From: Haloarcula marina
GTDB lineage: Archaea; Halobacteriota; Halobacteria; Halobacteriales; Haloarculaceae
NCBI RefSeq assembly: GCF_024218775.1
Contig: NZ_CP100404.1
Location: 2,480,001-2,544,000, forward strand
Direction: 5' to 3'
Length of the DNA: 64,000 nucleotides
Below, in pieces: positions 6,876 to 17,335 of the stretch. Position 1 is the first letter of the stretch, and each line of letters starts with the position of its first letter. The position numbers and the translations under genes are program-made. The notes under the pieces are model-generated. The model worked only from the letters and a program-made list of their open reading frames with translations, was not told the origin of the DNA and did no database searches.

Positions 6876-9800
6876 ACGTCCGTCCGGGGGAGTTCGAGCG
6901 TCACCGCCGCCCCGCCAGCGGCCGAGTCGTCGAACGAAACTGTACCGCCGTAGGCCTCGGTCACCCAGATGACCAACCAGAGGCCGAGACCGCTCCCGTG
7001 GCTTAACTGCGTTATCGGTTCGTCGCCGGTCAATACGTCGAGTTCGTGGTCGGGAATCCCCGGCCCGTCGTCGCTGACCGTGACTCTGACGTGGTCGTCG
7101 CCGACGCTCACGTCGACGCGTATCGTCGGGTCGTCGCCGGAGTGTTCGAGGCTGTTCTCGAACAGTTCGTTGAGGACGCGCGTAAACCGACCGTCGGCGG
7201 TGCGGGCCGCCGTCTCCGGGACGCTCGTCTCGACGGTGGCCGCGGTGGTCTCGTCGTACGTCTCGGCCAGTGATTCGACGGCCGACGGCGCGTCGACCGG
7301 TTTCGTCCCCGCGTCCTCCCGACGGATGGAGCGCTCGACTTCGCGCGCACGGTCACTCACCGCCGCCACGTCGGTGGCTTTCTGCTGGAGTCGGTCGACC
7401 AGCGAGAGGAGCATCTCGTCTTCGAGTTGCTCGCCGAGTTCGTCGGCCAACCCCAGCACGACGGTGAGGTCGTTCCGAAGGTTGTGCCGGAGGACGCGGT
7501 TCAGGACCTCCAGTCGGCGCTCGCGCTCCTTCTGGTCGGTGATGTCGGTGTAGATGCCGAAGCCCCACTGGCGGCCGTCGTCGCGTTCGTACGGCACGCC
7601 TCGGAACAGGAAGTCACGGAAGCCGTCGGCGGTGCGGCGGCGCACCTCGGCTTGCACGGTGTCGCCGGTGGCGTCCATATCGAGGAGGTGGTCGGCCTCC
7701 GGGTGTTCCGCCTCCTCGGGCGGCGTGATGAGCGCGGACAGGTGGTCGCCGAGCGCCTGTTCGTGGTCGTAGCCGAACACCTCGGTGAACGCGGGATTGA
7801 CCGACCGCACCGTCGGCGCGTCGACGGCCTGTTCCGTCTCGACGACGGCGTCCGGGAGGTTATTGAACAGGTAGGAGAACCGGTCGCGCTCGTCGCGGAG
7901 TTCCTCGCGGGTCCGCTTCAGTTCCGTCAGGTCGCGGACGACGCCGACCGTGCCGCGGAACACGTGGTCGTCGATGAGCGACACCTCGATTTCCGCCGGG
8001 AGTTCTTCCCCGTCGACGGTGACGAGGTGCGTCTCCATCTGGATGGATTCGTTCTCTCTCTCGGTCCGGAGGTCACGGATGCGCCGCTCGAAGGCGGCCA
8101 CGGACCGGTCGTCGAGGACCTCCCGGGGATGCTCGCCGAGCATCGCCCCCCGCTCGAATCCGAGCCAGTCGGCCAGCGGTTCGGTGACCAGTTGGAACCG
8201 TCCCTCCTCGTCCAAGACGTACACCATGTCCCGGACGTTCTCCATGACCGTCTCGTACCGCATGAGGTCCTGTTCGCGTTCGACTCGGTCCAGCGCGGCC
8301 GCGGCGTTCGAGGCGAGAATCTCAGCGACGGAAACGTCGGCGTCGTCGAAGGGGTCCGCTTCGTACGTGGCGACGCTCAGGATGCCGTGGTCGCCAATCG
8401 GGACGTACATCGCGGCCGTCGCGTCCTGACTGTCGTAGTTCGTCACGTCGTCGAAGTCGTCGACACGAACCGTCTCACCGCGTTGGAACGCGGTCCCGGG
8501 GAACGCTTCGTCGTCGTCGTACATCGGCCGGTCGGGCATCTGTTCGCTTCCGGCGACCGGTTCGAGCGCCCCCGATTCGCGGTCGTGTAGTCTGACGAGG
8601 TTGAGGTCGAATCCGAGTTCGGACTCGGCGGCGGCGACGACGGTTTCGGCCACGTCGGTCTTCGACCGGCCCTGCATCAGCGACCGCGAGGTGTCGAGCA
8701 GGCCCGACAGTTTCGCGTCGCGCTCCCTCTGGTCGGTGATGTCGTGGAAGTACACCGAGAGGCCGTCGGTCGAGGGATAGGCGTTGACTCGGAACCACCG
8801 CTCGACCGGCGGATAGTACTCCTCGAACGTGACCGGTTCCTGCGTCCGCATCGCCTCGTGGTACGCGTCGTAGAACGTCGCGTCGACCGCTTCGGGGAAC
8901 ATCTCCCAGAGGTCTTCGCCCATCACGTCGTCGGCCGACCGCCCCAACACCTCCTCGGCGCGGGCGTTCCAGTAAGTGAGCGTCCAGTCCTCGTCGACGG
9001 CGAAGAAGGCCGCGCCGATGCGGTCGAGTATCTGCTCGATGCGGCGGTAGGCGTCCCGGAGTTCGAGTTCGCGTTCGCGCCGTTCCGTGACGTCGCGGAT
9101 GACGCCCGCGGTTCCTTCGAGGCGGCCGTCGTCGTCCCAGAGGGCGGTCATGTGGTCCTCTGCGGGGAAGCTCTCACCGTCCGCCCGCTGGAGCGAGAGG
9201 TCGAACGTCTCCACGTCCTCGCGGTCCTCGAACACCATCTCCCGGACGAGCGATTCGGCCTCCTCGACCACGTCGGGCGTCTTGATGCGACTGGTGTGTG
9301 AGCCGAGTAAGGCCGCCTCGTCGTGGCCCGTGAGCGAGGCCATCGCCTCGTTGACGAACGTGAAGCGACCGTCGTCGTCGAGCGCGTACACGCCGTCGTC
9401 GACGGCCTCGATGATGTCCTCGTAGTGTTCCAGTTCGTCCTCCCGTTGGCGGCGTTCGAGTTCCCGGCTGACCCACTCGACGAGCAGTTCGAGGAAGGTC
9501 TGCTGGGCGTCGGTAAACGGCGACGTTCGGGGTTCCGTGTCGGCGAAACAGAGCGTCCCGTAGAGGTCGCCGTCGACGTGGATAGCCCCGCCGTAGTAGC
9601 ACGCGAACCCGCTCGTCTGGTAGGCCGCCTCGTCTCCCCACCCCTCCCGCTGCGCGTCCTGAATCTGTAGCGTCTCCCCGCCCTCGACGATTTGCTTACA
9701 GAAGGTGTTGTCGAGGTGCGTCGACGTACCGGGTTCGATGACCGGGTGGTCGCCGACGACCTGCAACACCTCGTAGTCTTCGCCGTCGATACGGCTCAGG

Positions 9801-11098
9801 TACCCTATCGACAGTCCGAGGCGGTCCGCGCCGAGTTCGAGGACGCGGTCTAAGACCCCCTCGCGCGAGAGGTTCTCCTGTGCCGCGAGTCGGTTCAGCG
9901 CCCGGAGGCTCTCGTTGTTGGTCTGAAGCTCCAGTTCCCGGTGTTTCTGGTCGGTGATATCCGTCGCGATGGCCACGAGACGAGGGGGGTGTCCCTCCCG
10001 GTCCTCGATGACGCCGTTGGTGTATATCCACCGCGTCTCGCCCCCGACCGTGGCGCGGAACTCGACTTCGTACTGTTCGTCGCGCTCGCGGGCCTCCGCT
10101 AACCGAGTCTCCAACCGCTCTCGGTCCTCGGGATGGACGTACGCGAAGAAGTCCTCGGTCGACCCGCCGAAGGCCTCCGGCGTCGTCTCGAAGAGGTCGG
10201 CCGTCGCGGCGTCCCAGATGACCTCGCCGGTCGCCAAGTTCACCTCGTAGACGCCGGTGTCTGTTCCGTTCAGCGCCACGTCCAGTCGCCGGTTCGTTCG
10301 CTCTAGTCGCCGTTCGCGCTCCTTGCGTTCGGAGATGTTCCTGATAACTCCGGTACAGTACCACTCCTCGGAGAGTTCGAAGTCCTCGAAGGAGACGGCG
10401 GTCGTGATGGTCTCGCCGTCGGCGTTCACCAGCGGGAACTCCAGATACTCCCAGTCGACGGACCGTTCCCGGTCTTCGAGATAGTCCCTGACGGCGGTGA
10501 GGTGTGGCCCCTGTAGCGAATCGGGCATGAGTTTCGTGAACGACTCGCCGACCAACTCCTCGCGGTCGTACCCGGTCAGCGCCATCGCTTGGTCGTTCAC
10601 GTACGCGATGTGACTGTCCGAGTCTATCGTGATGACCGCCGCGGAGATACTCCCGGCGATGGCTTCGGAGGAATCGCCCAACCGAGTGGAGTGGTCATCC
10701 GAGCGAGCGTCCGTCGACGGCCCCTGCGACGCGTCGCTTTCCAGCGCGCGAATCCGGTCTTCCGGGGGCGTCTCGCTGCGCGGGACGTACTCGGTCACGC
10801 CGAGACGCGTCGCTTCGGCGGCCACTCGACCGTCCGGAGTCCCGGTACACAGCAACACCGGGAGTTCGGGGTGAGACGCGGAGATGGCCTTCAGAATCTC
10901 GAGACCGTCCAGGCCCGCGTCCGGGGCGTGGTCGCAGACGACGTAGTCGACGGCAGTCGTAGACAGCGAATCGAGGGCGTCGGCACGTGAGGTCGCGGTC
11001 TGCACGGCGAGGGCGGGGTCGGCCGTCAGCGAAAGCGAACGAGCGCCGTCGGCCACCGGTGTGGGGCGGACGTGTAAGACGACTGTCTGCTCAGACAT
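6872..11098 (-). CDS. Multi-PAS/GAF sensor histidine kinase with receiver
   Basis: A 1408-residue cytoplasmic kinase without membrane segments. Order of domains: receiver-like domain (1-120, Asp56 in VVCDHAPDAGLDG); PAS (about 145-262); PAS with PAC (265-390); GAF (400-550); PAS (555-675); PAS (680-790); GAF (800-940); PAS (945-1060); PAS (1070-1190); HisKA (1195-1260, phospho-His1205 in VLRHNLRNDL); HATPase (1300-1405, N-box NELFENSLEH, G1 box DDGPGIP, G2 GSGLGLWL). The VLRHNLRND H-box is typical of haloarchaeal kinases. It should sense several cytoplasmic cues and phosphorylate a receiver. The start at 11098 (MSEQTVVLHV) is preferred over 11131 because of a TATA box at 11132-11137. Ligands and target are unknown. 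Confidence 0.9.
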   Translation of the reverse strand: MSEQTVVLHVRPTPVADGARSLSLTADPALAVQTATSRADALDSLSTTAVDYVVCDHAPDAGLDGLEILKAISASHPELPVLLCTGTPDGRVAAEATRLGVTEYVPRSETPPEDRIRALESDASQGPSTDARSDDHSTRLGDSSEAIAGSISAAVITIDSDSHIAYVNDQAMALTGYDREELVGESFTKLMPDSLQGPHLTAVRDYLEDRERSVDWEYLEFPLVNADGETITTAVSFEDFELSEEWYCTGVIRNISERKERERRLERTNRRLDVALNGTDTGVYEVNLATGEVIWDAATADLFETTPEAFGGSTEDFFAYVHPEDRERLETRLAEARERDEQYEVEFRATVGGETRWIYTNGVIEDREGHPPRLVAIATDITDQKHRELELQTNNESLRALNRLAAQENLSREGVLDRVLELGADRLGLSIGYLSRIDGEDYEVLQVVGDHPVIEPGTSTHLDNTFCKQIVEGGETLQIQDAQREGWGDEAAYQTSGFACYYGGAIHVDGDLYGTLCFADTEPRTSPFTDAQQTFLELLVEWVSRELERRQREDELEHYEDIIEAVDDGVYALDDDGRFTFVNEAMASLTGHDEAALLGSHTSRIKTPDVVEEAESLVREMVFEDREDVETFDLSLQRADGESFPAEDHMTALWDDDGRLEGTAGVIRDVTERRERELELRDAYRRIEQILDRIGAAFFAVDEDWTLTYWNARAEEVLGRSADDVMGEDLWEMFPEAVDATFYDAYHEAMRTQEPVTFEEYYPPVERWFRVNAYPSTDGLSVYFHDITDQRERDAKLSGLLDTSRSLMQGRSKTDVAETVVAAAESELGFDLNLVRLHDRESGALEPVAGSEQMPDRPMYDDDEAFPGTAFQRGETVRVDDFDDVTNYDSQDATAAMYVPIGDHGILSVATYEADPFDDADVSVAEILASNAAAALDRVEREQDLMRYETVMENVRDMVYVLDEEGRFQLVTEPLADWLGFERGAMLGEHPREVLDDRSVAAFERRIRDLRTERENESIQMETHLVTVDGEELPAEIEVSLIDDHVFRGTVGVVRDLTELKRTREELRDERDRFSYLFNNLPDAVVETEQAVDAPTVRSVNPAFTEVFGYDHEQALGDHLSALITPPEEAEHPEADHLLDMDATGDTVQAEVRRRTADGFRDFLFRGVPYERDDGRQWGFGIYTDITDQKERERRLEVLNRVLRHNLRNDLTVVLGLADELGEQLEDEMLLSLVDRLQQKATDVAAVSDRAREVERSIRREDAGTKPVDAPSAVESLAETYDETTAATVETSVPETAARTADGRFTRVLNELFENSLEHSGDDPTIRVDVSVGDDHVRVTVSDDGPGIPDHELDVLTGDEPITQLSHGSGLGLWLVIWVTEAYGGTVSFDDSAAGGAAVTLELPRTDV

Positions 11099-11131
11099 TC
11101 GATGATACGACCGTAATCCAGTCCCACCCAC

Positions 11132-11137
11132 TTATAA
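11132..11137 (-). promoter_or_regulatory. TATA box of the large histidine kinase gene
   Basis: TTATAA on the minus strand lies 34-39 bp before the ATG at 11098. It sits in the 62-bp gap after gcvPB, so the kinase gene probably has its own promoter rather than being only the last gene of the gcv operon. Confidence 0.5.
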
Positions 11138-11160
11138 TCTGAGGGGCTGAAATATCAGAA

Positions 11161-12579
11161 TTAGTAATCGAGCGCCTGCCACGAAAGCCGCGGACTGCGG
11201 GCCGCCGACACCTGGTCGATACGCTTTGCGGCCGTCCGCTGCGGGGCGTCGGCCAGCGTCCCGTCGTCCTCCCCGTGAACGGCCTCGAAGGCCGCCGCGA
11301 GTTGGTCCAGCGACCGCTTGCTCTCGCCCTCGGTCGGTTCGGTCATCAGCGCCTCGTCGACGATTTCGGGCCACTTCGTCGTCGGCGGGTGGACGCCGTA
11401 GTCCAGCATCCGCTTGGCGGCGTCGGCGGCGTCCTGCGGGCTTGCGCTGGCGACGAACTCGTGGTGGAACGGCCCGAACGGCACGTCGTAGGGTATCTGT
11501 TCGGCCAGATAGTTCGCGTTCAGCACCGCCTTCGCGCTCGCGTCGGCCAGCCCCGAATCCCCGAGGCGGGCGATGTAAGCGAACGTTTTGACCAACACCG
11601 GCCAGTTGCCGTAGTACCCGTGGACCTTGCCGATAGAGCGGTCGGGCGCGTAGTGCTCGTAGCCGCCGTTCGCTTCCCTGACGTGCGGGTCCGGCAGGAA
11701 CTGCCCGAGTTCCTCGGTGACGCCGACGGGACCAGCGCCCGGCCCGCCCCCGCCGTGGGGCGTCGCGAACGTCTTGTGGACGTTGTAGTGCATCACGTCG
11801 AAGCCCATGTCGCCGGGGCGGGCGCGGCCGAGCAGGGCGTTCAGGTTCGCGCCGTCGTAGTACAGTAGCCCGCCCGCGTCGTGGACGATGTCCGCGATTT
11901 CCTCGATGTCGCGTTCGAACAGACCGAGCGTGTTCGGGTTGGTGAGCATCAGCGCCGCCGTCTCCTCGCCGACGGCCGCTTCGAGGGCGTCGATGTCCAC
12001 CCGGCCGTCGTCGGCGCTGGGGAGTTCGACCACGTCGTATCCCGCCATCGCCGCCGTCGCGAAGTTGGTCCCGTGAGCCGAGTCAGGAATGATGACCTCC
12101 GAGCGTTCGTCGTCGTTGTGCCGGTGGTAGGCTTTCGCTATCTGGATGCCCGTGAACTCCCCGGCGGCCCCCGCGGGCGGTTGGAGCGTCACGGCGTCCA
12201 TGCCCCCGATTCGGCCGAGGTAGTCCTGCAAGCGGTAGCAGAGTTCGAGGGTCCCTTGTAACGTGCTGTCCGGTCGGTCCGGGTGGACCGCCGCCTCGGG
12301 GAGCGCCGCGACGTTCTCGGTGAACGAGGGGTTGTACTTCATCGTACAGGACCCCAGCGGGAACGGCCCGCTCTCGACGCCGTAGTTCATCTGCGAGAGG
12401 CGCGTGTAGTGCCGCGCGAGTTCCGGTTCCGCGGGGTCCGGCAGGGACAGCGAGTCCCGCGTCAGGCCCTCGGGCAACGGCGAGTCCTCGATGTCGACGG
12501 TCCGCTCGGCCTTCTCCGAGAGGAGCGGTTCGTACTTGTCGTCCTCGTCGTCGACCCACTGCGCTTGGTTGTAAATCAT
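11161..12579 (-). CDS. gcvPB: Glycine dehydrogenase (decarboxylating) subunit 2
   Basis: A 472-residue C-terminal-type half of the P protein of the glycine cleavage system. The PLP lysine is Lys269 in [16 protein letters not shown], and [13 protein letters not shown]-like ([12 protein letters not shown], residues 73-84) and [12 protein letters not shown] are family signatures. With subunit 1 it decarboxylates glycine and loads the aminomethyl group on lipoyl-GcvH. The start codon overlaps the gcvPA stop (ATGA), indicating translational coupling. The frame runs 22 residues further upstream into gcvPA, but MIYNQAQW is the normal family N-terminus. Confidence 0.96.
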   Translation of the reverse strand: MIYNQAQWVDDEDDKYEPLLSEKAERTVDIEDSPLPEGLTRDSLSLPDPAEPELARHYTRLSQMNYGVESGPFPLGSCTMKYNPSFTENVAALPEAAVHPDRPDSTLQGTLELCYRLQDYLGRIGGMDAVTLQPPAGAAGEFTGIQIAKAYHRHNDDERSEVIIPDSAHGTNFATAAMAGYDVVELPSADDGRVDIDALEAAVGEETAALMLTNPNTLGLFERDIEEIADIVHDAGGLLYYDGANLNALLGRARPGDMGFDVMHYNVHKTFATPHGGGGPGAGPVGVTEELGQFLPDPHVREANGGYEHYAPDRSIGKVHGYYGNWPVLVKTFAYIARLGDSGLADASAKAVLNANYLAEQIPYDVPFGPFHHEFVASASPQDAADAAKRMLDYGVHPPTTKWPEIVDEALMTEPTEGESKRSLDQLAAAFEAVHGEDDGTLADAPQRTAAKRIDQVSAARSPRLSWQALDY

Positions 12580-13919
12580 TTCGCCACCTCCGCGAGGGCG
12601 TCGACGAACGCCGCCTCGTCGTCGGCGGTCACCTCCGTCGGGCACACCTGAATCAAGTGTTCGTCGATGGCGTGGACGGCGAAGCCCTCGTCGGCCAAGT
12701 CACCGACGACGGCTTGTGCGGGTTGGTCCGTGTGCGCGACGAACTCCCGGAAGTGGTGACCGTCGTGGACCGGGGCCTGTATCCCGACCACCTCGTCGAG
12801 TCGTGCGGCGAGACCCTCCGCGCGCGTCACACTCTCGTTCGCGAGGTCGACGAGACCCTGCGGGCCAAGCCACGCCGCGTGCATCGCCGCTCGAAGCGCC
12901 ACCCACGCCTGATTCGTACAGATGTTCGAAGTGGCTCGCTCCTTGCGGATGTGCTGTTCGCGCGTCTGGAGCGTGAGCGTGTACGCGCGTCGCCCGGCGG
13001 CGTCCTCGCTGACCCCGACGAGTCGGCCGGGTATCTGCCGGAGGTACTCCTCGCGCGTGACGAACATCCCGAGGCCGAATCCGTAGGCCGTGCCGGTCCC
13101 CAGCGAGGCGGCGTCGCCGACCACCACGTCGGCCCCCACGTCTGCCGGGCGTTCGAGCAGCGCCAGCGCGACGGGGTCAGAGCCGAGACAGAACAGCGCG
13201 CCGTTCTCCGTGGCCACGTCGCCGATAGCGGCGAGGTTCTCCTCGACGAGGCCGCGAACCGTCGGCGTCTCGGCGTACACCATCGCCACGTCCTCGTCGG
13301 CGGCGTCGGCGAGGGCGTCCACGTCGGCCTGACCGTCGGCCATCGCGTACGACTCGACCGACAGGCCGGGGCCGTCTGCGTAGTTCTCCAAGACCGCTCG
13401 TTTCCCGTCTCGTAACTGCTCGGGGACGAGAATTCGGTCGCCCGACACAGAGCGGACCCGTTGAGAGAGCGTCGCCGCCTCGCCCAGCGCCGTCGCCTCG
13501 TCGTACATCGAACAGTTGGCGACGCCCAAGCCCGTCAGTTCGACGAGCATCGACTGGTACTCGAACAGCGCCTGCAAGAACCCCTGTGCGACCTCGGGTT
13601 GGTACTGCGTGTAGGAGGTCAGGAACTCCGAACGACTCGACAGGTCGTCGACCACCGAGGGCACGTAATGTTCGTAGTGTCCTCGGCCGAGAAACTCCGT
13701 CAGCGAGTCGTTGCGCCGCAGAATTTGGGTGGCGGTTCGTCGTGTTTCACGCTCTCCGCGGGCCTCGATGCCGAACTCGCCGTCGAAGGCGACGGACTCC
13801 GGAACGTCGAACAAGGCGTCGATATCGTCGACGCCGAGGGCGTCGAGCATCGCCGCGGTTTCGGCGGGCGTGTGCGGTGCGTACGGACTGCCGGTCGTAG
13901 ATACGTCACTCTCGCTCAT
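12576..13919 (-). CDS. gcvPA: Glycine dehydrogenase (decarboxylating) subunit 1
   Basis: A 447-residue N-terminal-type half of glycine decarboxylase. Family segments include [17 protein letters not shown] near residue 15, [15 protein letters not shown], the conserved [20 protein letters not shown], and [15 protein letters not shown]. The split P protein (PA plus PB) is the common form in archaea and many bacteria; the two chains make one PLP enzyme. It lies 108 bp after gcvH, where a TATA-like TAATGTAC is seen about 55 bp before the ATG, so an internal promoter is possible. Confidence 0.96.
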   Translation of the reverse strand: MSESDVSTTGSPYAPHTPAETAAMLDALGVDDIDALFDVPESVAFDGEFGIEARGERETRRTATQILRRNDSLTEFLGRGHYEHYVPSVVDDLSSRSEFLTSYTQYQPEVAQGFLQALFEYQSMLVELTGLGVANCSMYDEATALGEAATLSQRVRSVSGDRILVPEQLRDGKRAVLENYADGPGLSVESYAMADGQADVDALADAADEDVAMVYAETPTVRGLVEENLAAIGDVATENGALFCLGSDPVALALLERPADVGADVVVGDAASLGTGTAYGFGLGMFVTREEYLRQIPGRLVGVSEDAAGRRAYTLTLQTREQHIRKERATSNICTNQAWVALRAAMHAAWLGPQGLVDLANESVTRAEGLAARLDEVVGIQAPVHDGHHFREFVAHTDQPAQAVVGDLADEGFAVHAIDEHLIQVCPTEVTADDEAAFVDALAEVAK

Positions 13920-14027
13920 AGGTGGAAACGCCCATCCGCACGGGTGGACATGATGGTTTGAGCTAGCGACCCCCAGTACATTAGCCTACCCGTTCGGCGG
14001 GTCCCCGTGTCCGATTCTCACACAGCG

Positions 14028-14411
14028 TCAGGCGATTTGGTCGGCGTAGTCGTCGGCCGAGAGTAGGTCGTCGAGTTCGCCCTCGTCCGCGAGTTCGACT
14101 TCGAGCATCCACCCCGCGTCGAAGGGGTCCTCGTTGAGCAGTTCCGGTTCGTCGAACAGGGATTCGTTGACCGCCGTCACCGTCCCCGAAACGGGAGCGT
14201 ACACGTCCGAAACGGCCTTGATGGACTCCACGACGCCGAACTCCTCGCCCGCGGTCACGTCGTCGCCCTCGTCGGGCAGTTCGACGAAGACCACGTCGCC
14301 GAGTTCGTCCTGCGCGAAGTCCGTGATGCCGATGCGGGCGACGCCGTCGTCGACCGACACCCATTCGTGCGATTCCAGATACCGCAAGTCCTCGGGAACG
14401 TCGAAACTCAT
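14028..14411 (-). CDS. gcvH: Glycine cleavage system H protein
   Basis: A 127-residue lipoyl carrier. The lipoylated lysine should be Lys65 in [18 protein letters not shown], and the first strand begins [14 protein letters not shown], as in other GcvH proteins. It shuttles the aminomethyl group from the P protein to GcvT and electrons to dihydrolipoamide dehydrogenase, which is not encoded here. The start overlaps the gcvT stop by 4 bp (ATGA). The tail ([12 protein letters not shown]) is short and acidic. Confidence 0.97.
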   Translation of the reverse strand: MSFDVPEDLRYLESHEWVSVDDGVARIGITDFAQDELGDVVFVELPDEGDDVTAGEEFGVVESIKAVSDVYAPVSGTVTAVNESLFDEPELLNEDPFDAGWMLEVELADEGELDDLLSADDYADQIA

Positions 14412-15499
14412 CTATCGAGGAATGGCGTCGTCCGGGTACGTGCCTTCTTCGGTTCGCCGCGAACGACCACTCGAACCGACCGGCCCGGGTCCCGGTACGC
14501 CGCCGGGAGGTACGCCAGCGCTATCGGCTCTCCGAGCGTCGGACTCATCGTCCCGCTGGTGACGTGCCCGAGGTGGTCCCCGTCACCCGTCGTCACCTCG
14601 TAGCCGTGGCGCGGGACCCCGCGGTCGACGAGTTCGAGGCCGACGAGTCGCTGTTCGACGCCCTCCGCGTCGGCCCGTTCAAGCGCGTCCCGGCCGACGA
14701 ACTCCGTGTCGAGTTTGACCGTCCACCCGATACCCGCCTCGTAGGGGTTCCGCGGTTCGTCTTCGGGGTGGAAGTCCTGTCCAGAGAGGAGAAATCCCAT
14801 CTCCAGTCGGAGTGTGTCGCGCGCGCCGAGGCCGCAGGGCTGGCACTCCAGCGCGGTCCAGACCGCTTCGGCCTCGTCCCACGGACAGAGTATCTCGAAC
14901 CCGCGCTCGCCCGTGTATCCCGTGCGCGCGACCAGCGACTCCGCCCCGGCGACGACCCCCGACGCGATGTCGAAGCGGTCCATCTCCCCGATGTCGACGC
15001 CCGTTTCCGGCCTCAGCAAATCCGGCGCGTCGGGTCCTTGTAGGGCCACCATCGCGTACTCCGTCGTCCGGTTGGTCACCGCCGCGTCGAGGCCCCACTC
15101 GTCCCGATAGGCGACCCAGCGCTCGGTCATCTCCTCGTCGTGGCGCGCGTTCGGGATGAACAGGAACTCCTCGTCCTCGTCCGCGGGCAGTCGGTAGACG
15201 ACGGTGTCGTCGAGGATGACCCCGTCCTCGTCAGTGATAGCCGAATACTGGGCCTCGCCGGGGTCCAGTGCCGTCACGTCGTTGGTGGTCAGTCGCTGGG
15301 TCAGCGCCGCGGCGTCGGCCCCTGAGACGGTCACCTCACCCATATGCGAAACGTCGAACTTACCGGCCGAGGACCGGACGGCGTCGTGTTCCTCGCGAAT
15401 CGACGCGAACTCGACGGGCATCTCCCACCCGCCGAAGTCGGTAAAGCGGGCGTCCGCTTCCTCGTGAACCCCCGAAAGCGGGGGCGAACGGAGTGTCAT
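14408..15499 (-). CDS. gcvT: Aminomethyltransferase (glycine cleavage T protein)
   Basis: A 363-residue T protein that transfers the methylene group to the tetrahydropterin carrier and releases ammonia. Key segments are [20 protein letters not shown] at the N-terminus, [21 protein letters not shown] and [14 protein letters not shown]. The ATG at 15499 gives the usual MTLRSPPL N-terminus; the frame extends only eight residues more. It is the first gene of gcvT-gcvH-gcvPA-gcvPB. The 237-bp region ahead of it (15500-15736) holds an AT-rich stretch at about 15580-15598 that may be the operon promoter. Confidence 0.96.
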   Translation of the reverse strand: MTLRSPPLSGVHEEADARFTDFGGWEMPVEFASIREEHDAVRSSAGKFDVSHMGEVTVSGADAAALTQRLTTNDVTALDPGEAQYSAITDEDGVILDDTVVYRLPADEDEEFLFIPNARHDEEMTERWVAYRDEWGLDAAVTNRTTEYAMVALQGPDAPDLLRPETGVDIGEMDRFDIASGVVAGAESLVARTGYTGERGFEILCPWDEAEAVWTALECQPCGLGARDTLRLEMGFLLSGQDFHPEDEPRNPYEAGIGWTVKLDTEFVGRDALERADAEGVEQRLVGLELVDRGVPRHGYEVTTGDGDHLGHVTSGTMSPTLGEPIALAYLPAAYRDPGRSVRVVVRGEPKKARTRTTPFLDR

Positions 15500-15736
15500 G
15501 GCCGAAAAATCTCGCCCACCCACCTTACTACTTGGCCTCTGGGGCCGTCGGCGGGCGGTGATATCCCGACTGATAAACTATATTTCGCGATAGCAAATCC
15601 CCTCGTTCAGAGAGCACCGGGACTTCGTTCGCCGGTCTCGCCAGTCGTGTGACTGTCGTCGTAGAAAATCGCAACGAGAACAACGGGAGAACCCGACGAC
15701 GAATCCGTGCGGACTCGACGCCGCCGGTACGGCGGT

Positions 15737-17335
15737 CTACCGGCCGCCCGACGTATCGTCGCGTAGCCGTCGAACCCGAGACTCCAGTTCCGCGATGGCC
15801 TCGGTCTGGTCGTCCGTCGCCGCCACGATGTTGTCGGCGGCGTCCGCGGTATCCGACGCGTGCTCGCGCGCCGTCTCCAGCGTCGCGGTCAGTTCCTCGA
15901 CGGTGGCCGCTTGGTCGTCCGTCGCGCGCGACACGTCACTGATGCCGTCGGCCGCTTGGTCGATGGCCGTCGCGATGTCCTCGAACGCCGTCAGCACGTC
16001 GTCGATTTGGTCGCTCGCGGTCGCTATCTGCCGGTGGGACTGCTCGGCCGCGGCGACGGTGGAATCGGTCTGTTCCTGGAGGCTATCGATGTTCGCCGTT
16101 ATCTGTTCGGTGTGCTGGCGCGTCTCGTCGGCGAGCGTCTTCACTTCGTCGGCGACGACGGCGAAGCCGTTGCCGTCTTCGCCCGCGCGGGCGGCCTCGA
16201 TGTTGGCGTTCAGTGCGAGCATGTTGGTCTGTTCGGCCACCTCGGAGATGACCTCGACGACGTTCTCGATGTCGTCCATCCGTTCGCCGAGGTCCGTGAC
16301 GGATTCGACGAGTTCGTCGCCGATTTCGGTGACCTCGTCGGTGGCGACGTGGGCGTCCTCGGACGCGTCGAGGCCTTCGTTGGCGGCCTCCCGTGCCGTC
16401 TTGGCGGCCGTGTCGACCTCTTCGGCGGTCGCTGCGACTTCCTCCATGCTCGCCGAGAACGAGTGCATCTCGTCGACGCTCTCGACGAGCAAGGCGTTCT
16501 GTTCGTCGACGTTCGTGGCGATGTCGTCTGCGGCGGTGACCGCTCGCTCGACGGACTCCCCGAGGTGGTGCGCTTGCTGGTCGACGCGGACCACGATGTC
16601 TTGGAGGTCCTCGGCCATCTCGTTCACCTCGTCGACGACGCCGAGCAGTTGCGAATCGATAGCGTCGCTCTCCGTGAACGACGCGCGGGCGTCTAAGTCG
16701 CCGCCCATCAGCGCCCGGAGCGTCCCAGATACCTCGTCGACCAGCGCTTCGGTGGCCTCCTGTCGACGGCGTTCCTCGGTCAAGTCCTGCACCATCTCGA
16801 CGGCACCCACCAGTTCACCGTCCTCGTAGAGTGGTTTCACCGTGACCCGGGCATAGTGCTCGACGTTCCCGGTGTGGTCGGCGACTCGGTCCTCTTTGAC
16901 GTAGAGGTGACGCGACTCGTCTTCCATCGTCAGTCCGTAGACATCGTCGGCCGTCTTGGGTGCGTCGAGCACCTGCTCTATCATCGTCTCGTCGCTGCTA
17001 TCGTAGAGGAGCATCCCGATATCCGTGCGTTCGAGCGCCTCGTCGGCCGAGATACCGGTGAGTTCCGCCATGCCGTGATTCCACGCTCTAATCTTGCCCT
17101 CGGCGCAGATCATGAACGACGCCTGTGAGACCCCATCGAGCAACACTTGCTCGCTTACCTCGAACTCCTGTCTATCCGGTTCCTCGGGCCCGGTCTCCGC
17201 CGTCGGCGAGTCATCCGCGACTACGTCGGCGCTCGATGCCGGCGCGGTGCTTCCACCGTCGGGTCGGATGGTGTCGCTCTCGGCGTCGCCGTCGTTCAGC
17301 CACGAGCGAACCCCTCGAAACGGATTCAGACTCAT
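15737..17335 (-). CDS. Soluble methyl-accepting transducer (Htr type) with PAS domain
   Basis: A 532-residue protein with no hydrophobic helix. A PAS domain (about 62-190, ICAEGKIRAWNHGMAELTG) is followed by a HAMP-like stretch (TLRALMGGDLDARA) and a long coiled-coil methyl-accepting domain. The signalling hairpin EVAEQTNMLALNANIEAARA is near residues 363-385, with FAVVADEVKTLADET after it. Such halobacterial transducers report intracellular or redox cues to CheA through CheW. Glu/Gln-rich repeats flank the hairpin as potential methylation sites. A CheW-like gene lies at 672-1679 but no CheA is in the window. Confidence 0.93.
   Translation of the reverse strand: MSLNPFRGVRSWLNDGDAESDTIRPDGGSTAPASSADVVADDSPTAETGPEEPDRQEFEVSEQVLLDGVSQASFMICAEGKIRAWNHGMAELTGISADEALERTDIGMLLYDSSDETMIEQVLDAPKTADDVYGLTMEDESRHLYVKEDRVADHTGNVEHYARVTVKPLYEDGELVGAVEMVQDLTEERRRQEATEALVDEVSGTLRALMGGDLDARASFTESDAIDSQLLGVVDEVNEMAEDLQDIVVRVDQQAHHLGESVERAVTAADDIATNVDEQNALLVESVDEMHSFSASMEEVAATAEEVDTAAKTAREAANEGLDASEDAHVATDEVTEIGDELVESVTDLGERMDDIENVVEVISEVAEQTNMLALNANIEAARAGEDGNGFAVVADEVKTLADETRQHTEQITANIDSLQEQTDSTVAAAEQSHRQIATASDQIDDVLTAFEDIATAIDQAADGISDVSRATDDQAATVEELTATLETAREHASDTADAADNIVAATDDQTEAIAELESRVRRLRDDTSGGR

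Noticed and set aside
7427-8590. 387-codon open frame opposite the histidine kinase
   Set aside because: Antisense shadow of a well-supported gene.
13920-14027. Glycine riboswitch before gcvPA
   Set aside because: The 108-bp spacer shows no tandem aptamer pattern, and glycine riboswitches are not established in archaea.
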